A stretch of 47,859 bases of DNA from an uncultured Mucilaginibacter sp. (GTDB lineage: Bacteria > Bacteroidota > Bacteroidia > Sphingobacteriales > Sphingobacteriaceae): contig NZ_CALMAT010000084.1 in assembly GCF_937859865.1 (NCBI RefSeq), forward strand, positions 1 to 47,859, read 5' to 3'. Below, one piece after another: positions 1 to 7,420 of this stretch. The position numbers and the translations under genes were made by a program. The stretch's first letter is position 1, and each line of letters starts with the position of its first letter. The notes beneath the pieces were generated by a model. The model made no database searches. It worked only from the letters and a program-made list of their open reading frames with translations, and had not been told where the DNA came from.

Positions 1-1010
1 CCATTGCTGTTAGGGTTGTCTGTCCGGGCAGGTCGGCCATAACCATTGTTGCTATTTCCGCCATAATTTGGGTTTGCGGGATTGTTGCTTTGTACCGAAC
101 CATTTCCCTGGCTGCCCCACTGGCGCGAATTGCCAAACCTTCCATTATTGTTTGGGTTGCCGTTGTTCTGCCCATAGTTATTGTTCGTGCGGTTGCGGTT
201 ATCATCATAACTGCCACGTTGGATCACACGTGCCGGGGCAGGCCGGTTATTTCCGTAGCCGTTGGCAGCAATTTCCGGCCTGTAAATGTTGATGGTATTG
301 TTATTGATCCTGGTTGCGCCCGGCCGGTTATTGTTGTTGATGTTGTAAACATTGATCCGGTTTCCTGCATATCGTTCAATTTCTGCCGGCCGCGGCCCGC
401 TGATATACCTGCGGCTGCCACCGTTATAAACATTGCTGATAATGGTTGTATTGCGGATGATGACCACATTACGGCTGGACGGCAAATAATAACGGTTGAT
501 GGAAGGCGAGCACAAGTATTGCCTCGGCACAAAAACCCAATAGTTATTAGGCGCATAATAGCCGCTGCCAATAGCAACATTAATATCAATGCCGGGGCCA
601 AGCGGAGCCCAACCATAATAATCGCCACCAGTGCGCCAGTTTACCCAAGCCGGTGCCCATTCTGTTCCGGGTATCCACTCCCAGCCGTAGTTATTATCAT
701 ACCGCCACCTGCCATAGTGGAAAGCTGCCCAGCCCCAGTCATAATCAGAAACCCAGGTGTTGCCGTATTCTGTTTCTACCCAATGGCCATTGGTAGCATA
801 AGGTTTAAAACTTTGGTCCACATCGGGTGCCCAAACATAGCCCAGTTCGGGGTCGTCAATCCATTGCCCGTAAGGCTCCAGCTCGTTATAAAAAGTTTGC
901 ATCGTTATAGTTGCGCCTGGTTGTGCCTTTGCAACAGGTATATTGAGGCAACAAATTACCGCTAAAACGAGCATAAATGCGGCTGTTGCTTTTCGAATTA
1001 TATTTATCAT
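1..1010 (-). CDS. Secreted DUF6600-type protein, 3' end outside window
   Basis: Reading leftward from the ATG at 1010-1008, the frame stays open to the window edge (336 codons). A signal peptide covers roughly residues 1-30, with a hydrophobic stretch ending near VAKA. Next comes a Trp/Tyr/Gly-rich domain with the pattern PYGQW..D..LGYVWAPDV, followed by repeated GHW, YGW and WAP motifs typical of DUF6600 proteins. From about residue 200 the chain turns Asn/Arg/Gly-rich and low in complexity. The product is probably exported or surface-exposed; no enzymatic function is known to me. The frame is easy to miss because it has no stop in the window, and the opposite-strand ORF over the same DNA is its shadow. 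Confidence 0.85.
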   Translation of the reverse strand, partial: MINIIRKATAAFMLVLAVICCLNIPVAKAQPGATITMQTFYNELEPYGQWIDDPELGYVWAPDVDQSFKPYATNGHWVETEYGNTWVSDYDWGWAAFHYGRWRYDNNYGWEWIPGTEWAPAWVNWRTGGDYYGWAPLGPGIDINVAIGSGYYAPNNYWVFVPRQYLCSPSINRYYLPSSRNVVIIRNTTIISNVYNGGSRRYISGPRPAEIERYAGNRINVYNINNNNRPGATRINNNTINIYRPEIAANGYGNNRPAPARVIQRGSYDDNRNRTNNNYGQNNGNPNNNGRFGNSRQWGSQGNGSVQSNNPANPNYGGNSNNGYGRPARTDNPNSN

Positions 1011-1207
1011 GGTGAGGTTTATATAAGGTTGACAGGTAATATCTTATTTCGACTGATAATTAACAAAAACGTTTAATTTCCAGTCGGGTATATCAATCTG
1101 ATGCTTCTTTTAGCACCATTTTTTCGGCAACAGCAAATTCGCATATTTTGTCAACACCTGCTGCAATTGCATCAGAATAAGTAATTTTAGCAGCAAATTG
1201 TTCCTGT

Positions 1208-2170
1208 ATGAAAACGATAAATATCCCGCGTGTAGATTTAAACACCTATATCAATGGTACGGCCGAAGAGAAAAAAAGCTTTTCAAACGAAGTTGGCCAG
1301 GCTTTTAACGATACCGGTTTTATCACCGTGAGCAACCATGGTTTAAGTAAAGAACTGATTGCAAAATTATACGAACAGGTGCAAAAACTGTTTTCCCTGC
1401 CGGATGAAATCAAACTCAGTTACGAAAAACCCGAACTGGCGGGCCAGCGCGGTTACACCAGCAAAGGCCGCGAAAAAGCAAAAGACGCCAAAACGCCGGA
1501 TTTAAAAGAGTTTTGGCAAATCGGACAAACAGTTACCGATGGCGACCCGGTGAAAGAATTGTACCCTGAAAATTTGGTGGTAAAAGAACTACCCGAATTT
1601 AACCCGATAACCCGCGAAGTTTACCAAAAATTAGAGCAGGCCGGCGAACATTTGCTGCGCGCCATTGCCGTTTACCTGGAACTGCCCGAAAATTATTTTG
1701 ATGACAAAGTACACAACGGCAACTCTATTTTGCGCGGCATCCATTACTTCCCGATCGAAAATCCGGATGCTGTTCCTGACGATGCCGTTCGTGCCGGTGC
1801 GCATGAAGACATCAATTTAATTACTTTGTTAATTGGTGCCAGTGCCGATGGTTTGGAAGTATTGACCCGCGAAGGCGAATGGTTTCCGGTAAAAGCACAC
1901 GGCGAAGATATTGTGGTAAACGTAGGCGATATGCTGCAACGATTGACCAACAACAAACTGCGTTCTACCACACACCGCGTTGTTAACCCGCCGCGCGAAA
2001 TGATGAAAACTTCCCGTTATTCGGTCCCGTTTTTCTTGCACCCAAAATCAACCGTTAGTTTGGCTTGTTTGGATACTTGCATTGATAAAGCGCATCCAAA
2101 AGCTTATCCTGATGCTACTGCCGGAGAATACCTGGATGAGCGTTTGCGGGAAATTGGATTGAAGATGTAG
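1208..2170 (+). CDS. Isopenicillin N synthase-like 2OG-Fe(II) oxygenase
   Basis: This 320-residue protein has the non-heme iron dioxygenase fold. A DIOX_N-like N-terminus covers residues 5-110 (motif GFITVSNHGL). The iron-binding facial triad reads H199-x-D201 (in AHEDINLITLL) and H256 (in STTHRVV). R270-x-S272 (SRYSVPFF) is the usual co-substrate carboxylate anchor. Family members hydroxylate or oxidatively cyclise small molecules using 2-oxoglutarate or related substrates; the substrate here cannot be read from sequence. The ATG at 1208 follows a 197-bp gap holding one copy of the dispersed 12-mer. The gene stands alone and ends at a hairpin terminator after a further 12-mer copy. Confidence 0.9.
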   Translation: MKTINIPRVDLNTYINGTAEEKKSFSNEVGQAFNDTGFITVSNHGLSKELIAKLYEQVQKLFSLPDEIKLSYEKPELAGQRGYTSKGREKAKDAKTPDLKEFWQIGQTVTDGDPVKELYPENLVVKELPEFNPITREVYQKLEQAGEHLLRAIAVYLELPENYFDDKVHNGNSILRGIHYFPIENPDAVPDDAVRAGAHEDINLITLLIGASADGLEVLTREGEWFPVKAHGEDIVVNVGDMLQRLTNNKLRSTTHRVVNPPREMMKTSRYSVPFFLHPKSTVSLACLDTCIDKAHPKAYPDATAGEYLDERLREIGLKM

Positions 2171-2261
2171 GTTTTTGGGGTGGTAAAAGAAGTATTGGGA
2201 ACAAAGTAAGAAAAAGTTTACCATAAATATTTTTATCTATAAACCTTGCATCTCAAAAATA

Positions 2262-2290
2262 GAAGGCTGGTCAAATAACCGGCCTTTTTA
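2262..2290 (+). terminator. Rho-independent terminator after the oxygenase gene
   Basis: AAGGCTGGT pairs with ACCGGCCTT across a 7-nt loop, with one G-T wobble, and runs into a T-rich tail. It lies about 90 bp past the oxygenase stop and before the DUF1016 gene. Confidence 0.65.
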
Positions 2291-2316
2291 TCGCCTTTAC
2301 AACTAACAATAGTGTT

Positions 2317-3318
2317 ATGAGTTTAGAAATTTTCAACAGGCAATTTCTTGACGTTATTGAACTAATTAAGGAAGCACGGATCAACGCCTTAAAATCAGTA
2401 AATGTTGAATTAATTAACCTCTATTGGAAAATCGGAGAATATATCAGTAAGCGTTTAGACAGATCGGAATGGGGGAAATCTGTAGTGCAGCAATTAGCAC
2501 AATACATCGAAAAGTCTGAACCGGATTTAAAGGGGTTTTCTGATAAGAACCTTTGGCGGATGAAACAGTTTTTTGACACTTATAAAGCTGTTCCAAATAT
2601 CTCGGCATTGCTGAGAGAAACCAGTTGGACAAACAACTTGATAATTTTAAGCAGGGCTAAAACTATAGAGGAGAAAGAGTTCTACTTGCGTTTGTGCAGT
2701 ACTGAAAGATACAGTTCCCGGGAACTTGAAAGACAAATGAACACAGGCGTTTATGAAAGAGTGATGATGGGAAATCAGAAACTCTCGGCAGTGATGAGAG
2801 AATCTAATCCTGATATTTTTAATAAGTTTAAAGACCATTATATTTTTGAATTTTTAAACCTACCGGAAACACATAACGAAAGGCAATTGCAAAAGGCTTT
2901 AACCACAAAAATGAAAAGCTTTGTATTGGAATTAGGCAAAGATTTTTTGTTTGTGAGTGAAGAGTATAGGATTATGGTAGGAAACAGTGATTTTTTAATT
3001 GACTTGCTGTTTTATCACCGAAGCCTTCAATGTCTTGTGGCTTTTGAATTGAAAGTAGATAAATTTAAACCGGAACACTTAGGCCAGCTCAATTTTTACT
3101 TAGAAGCACTTGACCGCGATGTGAAAAAGAAAAATGAGAATCCTTCCATTGGTGTTTTGCTTTGTAAATATAAAGACAGTGAAGTTGTAGAATATGCTTT
3201 AAACAGAAACCTGTCTCCTGCTTTAGTAGCAGAATACCATATCATGCTTCCTCAAAAAGAACTGCTACAAAAAAAACTGCATGAAATATTTGAGCAGGGC
3301 CTGAAAGATGATGAGTAA
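2317..3318 (+). CDS. DUF1016/YhcG-family PD-(D/E)XK nuclease (copy 1)
   Basis: The 333-residue protein has the two-part DUF1016 layout. A helical N-terminal domain covers about residues 10-150 (INLYWKIGEYIS, FSDKNLWRMKQF, SWTNNLIIL). A YhcG-type PD-(D/E)XK domain follows, with D229 in LIDLLFY and E244-L-K246 in AFELKV as visible active-site residues. Members occur in accessory DNA across bacteria and are probable DNA-cleaving proteins, but their biological role is not settled. The start is an ATG after an AT-rich leader. The gene is AT-rich, holds no copy of the dispersed 12-mer, and has a diverged paralogue at 16066-17079, so it is plausibly horizontally acquired. Confidence 0.9.
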   Translation: MSLEIFNRQFLDVIELIKEARINALKSVNVELINLYWKIGEYISKRLDRSEWGKSVVQQLAQYIEKSEPDLKGFSDKNLWRMKQFFDTYKAVPNISALLRETSWTNNLIILSRAKTIEEKEFYLRLCSTERYSSRELERQMNTGVYERVMMGNQKLSAVMRESNPDIFNKFKDHYIFEFLNLPETHNERQLQKALTTKMKSFVLELGKDFLFVSEEYRIMVGNSDFLIDLLFYHRSLQCLVAFELKVDKFKPEHLGQLNFYLEALDRDVKKKNENPSIGVLLCKYKDSEVVEYALNRNLSPALVAEYHIMLPQKELLQKKLHEIFEQGLKDDE

Positions 3319-3397
3319 CGGTACTATCCTGTTATAATCTTAAAAGATAAATAAGCACTATTTAAATAATAAATTTTTAAAAAAGCAAGCGAGGGAA

Positions 3398-4888
3398 ATG
3401 AATCAATTAAATCGCTTTTACAAGCAACATCCCTTCCTAACCATCCTGTTTGCCTTCCAACTTTTCCGTCTGCTGTTGCTGCCGTTTTTTGGGATGATGC
3501 CGCAAGATGCTTACTACGATTTTTACGGCGAACATTTGGCCTGGTCCTACTTCGACCATCCGGGCATGATTGGCTACTTGCTTCGTTTATTTACCACCAT
3601 TTTCGGGAAACACGTTTTCGTCATCAAGCTGGCTGATTTTACCGTAACCAGCTTAACACTTTTTGCATTTTATAAATTGGCCGGTTGTTTTTTGTCGAAG
3701 CAAAAGCAAAATTTGGCTTTAGTGCTGGTTGGATCAACTTTCCTGATTTCCATTTTGGAAACCATTTCCACGCCTGATGTTCCGCTTTTGTTATTCTGGA
3801 CGTTAAGTTTAATTGCACTTTACCATGCTGTTTTTAGGCATCAAAAATTGTACTGGTTATTGGCCGGTTTGCTGATGGGTTTGGCTTTTGACAGCAAATA
3901 CACGGCCGTATTGCTGCAAATCGGTTTGATTCTGTTCCTGATCTTTTCCAACCAATATCGAAAACTGTTGCTTTCCGGTTGGTTTTGGCTGAGTTTGCTA
4001 ATTTCTGTTTTGGTAACTTTTCCAGTTTTTTACTGGAATTACCAGCATCAGTTTGCATCGTTCCTGTTTCAATCGGCAAACCGTACGGGCGATATCGCCA
4101 AATTTCAACTTAAACCAAAACTCTTTTTGGGAACGATTGGCACACAACTCTTTCTGTTGCTGCCCGTCGCTTTTTTCGGATTGGTTGCACTCACTTTTAA
4201 AACCATTAAAAAAGTATTGGTTAAATGGAAATTACCAACTGACCAGGTACTGTTTTTACTATGCTTTTTTTTACCTGCGTTTTTGGGTTTCTTTTTGATC
4301 AGTCTGTTTTATTGGGTCAAAATCAATTGGATGATGCCTTCCTACATCACCGGTTTTATTTTCCTGGCGATATTCATCTCCCAAAAATCAACTAAAATAA
4401 ATATTTGGATTGCAGCCATTTTGCACCTGGCTTTTGCCGTGGAAGTGATTTTTTATCCAGTACCAATTAAAAGCGATGATACTTGGTTTGGTTGGCAACA
4501 ATTAGCAAAGCGTGTAGAAACCCTTCAAAAAACCTATCCAAACACCTTTATTTTTTCCACGGATGGTTATAAAACCAGTGCCGAGTTGAGCTTTTTTCTC
4601 CCACAAAAAATATACGCACAAAACGTCTTTAATCAACCTGCATTGCAGTTTGATTATGTAGGTGATAACATGCTTCTTTTAGCAGGTAAAAATGCGCTTT
4701 TTGTAGATTCGGATCCTGGTTTTAAAAACACTGCGAAGAATGGGACTATTCCTCCGGAGTTAAAAACTTATTTTAACGAAGTGCAGGAATTGGAACCCAT
4801 TATTATCAAAAACGGAAATAGTAATGTGCGCAAGTTTTGGGTTTACTATTGCAAAGGTTATCGAGGGCCTACTAAAACAATTGAGTAA
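3398..4888 (+). CDS. ArnT/PMT-like membrane glycosyltransferase (GT39 superfamily)
   Basis: This 496-residue polytopic membrane protein has about 10-12 hydrophobic segments. It opens with the family hallmark in the first periplasmic loop: an acidic DAYYDFYGEHLAWSYFDHP-type stretch near residues 37-56. In the PMT/ArnT family the acidic residues there contact the polyprenyl-phosphate-sugar donor. A second family-like element, STPDVPLLLFW, lies near 125-135. The C-terminal ~120 residues are a soluble extracytoplasmic domain. It likely transfers a lipid-linked sugar onto an envelope molecule; the acceptor is unknown. A sister 12-mer lies at 3825 and a canonical 12-mer at 4670, both inside the frame. 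It converges with the next gene, with only two bases between stops. Confidence 0.88.
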   Translation: MNQLNRFYKQHPFLTILFAFQLFRLLLLPFFGMMPQDAYYDFYGEHLAWSYFDHPGMIGYLLRLFTTIFGKHVFVIKLADFTVTSLTLFAFYKLAGCFLSKQKQNLALVLVGSTFLISILETISTPDVPLLLFWTLSLIALYHAVFRHQKLYWLLAGLLMGLAFDSKYTAVLLQIGLILFLIFSNQYRKLLLSGWFWLSLLISVLVTFPVFYWNYQHQFASFLFQSANRTGDIAKFQLKPKLFLGTIGTQLFLLLPVAFFGLVALTFKTIKKVLVKWKLPTDQVLFLLCFFLPAFLGFFLISLFYWVKINWMMPSYITGFIFLAIFISQKSTKINIWIAAILHLAFAVEVIFYPVPIKSDDTWFGWQQLAKRVETLQKTYPNTFIFSTDGYKTSAELSFFLPQKIYAQNVFNQPALQFDYVGDNMLLLAGKNALFVDSDPGFKNTAKNGTIPPELKTYFNEVQELEPIIIKNGNSNVRKFWVYYCKGYRGPTKTIE

Positions 4889-4890
4889 TT

Positions 4891-5340
4891 TTATCCATCA
4901 TAAGCTTTTTGCAAATCCGCAATCACAATCTTGTTCATTTGCATCATGGCCTGCATTACGCGTTTTGATTTTTCGGGATTTTTGTCTTGCATCAATTTGC
5001 TTAAATCCGAAGGGATAATTTGCCAGGAAACACCAAACTTGTCTTTCAACCAGCCGCAGCGCCCTTTTTCGCCGCCTTCCGAAAGCTTTTCCCACAATTC
5101 ATCCACTTCCTGCTGCGTTTCGCAATCAACAAACAAAGAAATGCCTGGTGAAAAATTAAAATGCGGACCGCCGTTTAACGCATAAAAATTTTGCCCGAAT
5201 AATTGAAAGGTTACCGAAAAAACCGTTTCGCCGTTTCTGTTGATGCTGGTAATTTTTGCATCTTTAAAAACAGCAACGTATAAGTTTGCAGCTTCTTCGG
5301 CCTGACTGTTAAAGGTTAGGAAGGTGGTGATTTTTTGCAT
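4891..5340 (-). CDS. PhnB-like VOC-fold protein
   Basis: The 149-residue protein matches the PhnB/3-demethylubiquinone methyltransferase-like VOC family. Visible marks are TFLTFNSQAEEAANLYVAVF at the start, the central FQLFGQNFYALNGGP and the late GVSWQIIP element. These proteins are small dimers of the glyoxalase/bleomycin-resistance fold; most have no assigned substrate, and the methyltransferase name in databases is doubtful. It is the last gene of the leftward run behind the Rrf2 regulator, 38 bp downstream, and ends tail-to-tail with the glycosyltransferase. Whether it belongs functionally to the sulfur cluster is unknown. Confidence 0.88.
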   Translation of the reverse strand: MQKITTFLTFNSQAEEAANLYVAVFKDAKITSINRNGETVFSVTFQLFGQNFYALNGGPHFNFSPGISLFVDCETQQEVDELWEKLSEGGEKGRCGWLKDKFGVSWQIIPSDLSKLMQDKNPEKSKRVMQAMMQMNKIVIADLQKAYDG

Positions 5341-5377
5341 GGCAGCAATTTAAATAAAAGATTAAAAATTTATAACC

Positions 5378-5845
5378 TCAACTCAGCAAACTATCATCTG
5401 CCACTTTCCCTTCCGCTTTGGCCAACGTATCTTCGCGTTTCACCATATCTGCAACGCTCGTATCACCTAAAATTTTTAACGTTGCATCACGTACATTGGC
5501 CATCACATCGCGGATGCCGCAGTAATGCTCGTCCACACATTCGGCACATTTTTCATAAAAGTTTAAGCTCACGCAGGGAAGTAACGCAATCGGGCCATCA
5601 ATTACGCGGATGATGGCCGAAAGCTTAATTTCTTCTGCTGTTTTGAGCAGGTAATATCCGCCGCCTGCACCTTTTTTACTGCTTAAAAACCCGCCGCGCT
5701 TCAGTTCCAACAAAATGGCTTCCAAGAATTTTTTGGGCAACTGGTCGCCTTTGGCAATATCGGCAATCAGCATCGGCTTGTTTTCCGTATTCCGGGCCAA
5801 TGCCATCAGGGCTTTTACGGCGTATTTTGTTTTTTTGGTAAGCAA
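5378..5845 (-). CDS. Rrf2-family transcriptional regulator with four cysteines
   Basis: The 155-residue protein has an Rrf2 winged helix (residues 1-75, including TKYAVKALMALA and KGAGGGYYL). A C-terminal sensor loop carries C91, C100, C103 and C109. Rrf2 members such as IscR use three cysteines in this region for an Fe-S cluster, while CymR-type members control cysteine synthesis without one. Its place directly downstream of the siroheme/TauE gene in the sulfate-reduction run suggests it senses Fe-S or sulfur status and controls this cluster; that is inference from position. The start appears to be TTG (5845-5843), since no ATG precedes the conserved LTKKTKYA. Confidence 0.9.
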   Translation of the reverse strand: MLTKKTKYAVKALMALARNTENKPMLIADIAKGDQLPKKFLEAILLELKRGGFLSSKKGAGGGYYLLKTAEEIKLSAIIRVIDGPIALLPCVSLNFYEKCAECVDEHYCGIRDVMANVRDATLKILGDTSVADMVKREDTLAKAEGKVADDSLLS

Positions 5846-5904
5846 TGGAAATGGTGTTTAAATCTGGAACGACTAAACAAATGTAAAGATTTTTAGCGAG
5901 GGCG

Positions 5905-7407
5905 TTATTTGAAAAATATCCCCGAAACGATACGTAGCGAAACCAAAATAACAACAATGCCTACAAAAATCATGAGTGTTTTTACGGGCAGTTTATTGGA
6001 GATGCGCACGGCAATCGGCGCGGCAATCATTCCGCCCAAAACCAAACCTAAAATCACCTGGAAATGGTGCAAACCAATCAGCAAAATAAACGTAACGGCG
6101 CTGGTAAAAGCCACGCAGCCTTTAGTTAACGTTGAGGTGCCGATAGTGTAACGTACGTTTCGGCCGCCGGCAATTAATCCGGTGGTAACGATCGGTCCCC
6201 AGCCACCGCCGCCAATTGCATCAAGCAAACCGCCAATGCCAGCCAGCAAACCAATCCTTTTGATTTTTGTGGTCGAACGTGTTTTGTTTAACGCTTTACG
6301 GATAATCAGCACACCCAAAAACAGCGTATAACAACCTACCACCGGTTTTAAATACTGACTGTATTGATGCAACGAAGACAAAATGGTAGCACCGGAAACA
6401 GCACCGATAATTCCCGGGATCAACATTTTTTTAAAGAGTTTAAAGTTAACATTCCCTGATCTCCAGTGCATTAAACCGGAAGTGCCGTTGTTAAAAACTT
6501 CGGAAGCATGAACGCTGGCACTTGCCGCAGCAGGCGGAATCCCAAGAGAAAGCAGGAAAGTGGTAGAAGTTACGCCGTAAGCCATGCCGCAGGCGCCATC
6601 AATCAACGAAGCAATAAAACCGCCCAGCATGTACAGCAACAATTGCTGGTTAAATTGCGCGCTCAACCAATATCGCACATTTGAAATCCGGTCGTGGTTA
6701 AGAAAAGTAAAAAGCACATGGCCTAAAATCATCAAACTAATGGCCGATAAAATTGCAAAAGTGATGGCAACCGGACGTGTAATTTTAACTTTCGCCGGTT
6801 GCTCGTTCACCAAACCTGCCGTAATTTCATTCAATTGTTTTACTTTATCAGAGAAATCACCGTTTAGTTTTTGGCGGATTTGCGTCATGTTGGTCAGTAC
6901 ATCATCAATCTCTGCCGGAAAAGTCTCGTTTAAAACCTCTTTTACGCGTTTGGCAACTGTTGGCGATTTTCCGTTGGTAGAAATGGCAATTTTAAGGTTG
7001 CCTTTTTGTACGACGGAACTGAGGTAAAAATCGCAAAGCGGCGGCGTATCTGCCACGTTAACCAGCAGATTTCGCGCTTTGCACAATTCGTAAATGTGGC
7101 GGCCGGTTTGCTTATCATCAACCGCAACAATCACCAAATCCCTTTCCAAAAGATCAGTTTCCGTAAAAGCGCGTTCTTCAAAAGGAATGCTTCTTTTATC
7201 GGTATAATTTTTGATTTCCGCAGAAACCTCACGCCCAACCAGCTTCACGTTGGCATTTGGGCAATTGCCAAAAATCGCTTCCAGCTTTTCCATTGCCACA
7301 TAACCACCGCCCACCAGCAAAATATTCAGCTTGTCCGGCTTTAAAAAAACCGGAAAAAGCGTGTTTACTTCCGCTGTTTTGCCAATAGCTACGCCCGCTG
7401 TGTCCAT
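5905..7407 (-). CDS. Siroheme-synthase N-domain fused to TauE/SafE-like sulfite transporter
   Basis: The 500-residue fusion has two parts. Residues ~15-210 form a CysG-N/Met8-like domain with a nucleotide-binding LLVGGGYVAMEKLEAI motif, VIVAVDD and the FYLSSVVQKGNLKIAISTNGKSP signature; this domain oxidises precorrin-2 and inserts iron to make siroheme. Residues ~220-500 form a TSUP/TauE membrane permease with about 8 helices and the paired repeats GACGMAYGV and GGGGWGPIVTTGL. TauE-type proteins export sulfite or related anions. It sits 13 bp downstream of the siroheme-dependent sulfite reductase, so it plausibly couples cofactor supply with relief of excess sulfite. A 12-mer overlaps the start codon (7406) and another lies in frame at 7187. 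Confidence 0.88.
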   Translation of the reverse strand: MDTAGVAIGKTAEVNTLFPVFLKPDKLNILLVGGGYVAMEKLEAIFGNCPNANVKLVGREVSAEIKNYTDKRSIPFEERAFTETDLLERDLVIVAVDDKQTGRHIYELCKARNLLVNVADTPPLCDFYLSSVVQKGNLKIAISTNGKSPTVAKRVKEVLNETFPAEIDDVLTNMTQIRQKLNGDFSDKVKQLNEITAGLVNEQPAKVKITRPVAITFAILSAISLMILGHVLFTFLNHDRISNVRYWLSAQFNQQLLLYMLGGFIASLIDGACGMAYGVTSTTFLLSLGIPPAAASASVHASEVFNNGTSGLMHWRSGNVNFKLFKKMLIPGIIGAVSGATILSSLHQYSQYLKPVVGCYTLFLGVLIIRKALNKTRSTTKIKRIGLLAGIGGLLDAIGGGGWGPIVTTGLIAGGRNVRYTIGTSTLTKGCVAFTSAVTFILLIGLHHFQVILGLVLGGMIAAPIAVRISNKLPVKTLMIFVGIVVILVSLRIVSGIFFK

Positions 7408-7420
7408 GCTTCTTTTATCA

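Noticed and set aside
90-965. Long plus-strand ORF of 291 codons
   Set aside because: It is the shadow of the minus-strand DUF6600 gene, which has a signal peptide, Trp/Tyr-rich domain and proper codon use. The plus-strand product is an implausible Val/Ile/Pro-rich chain.
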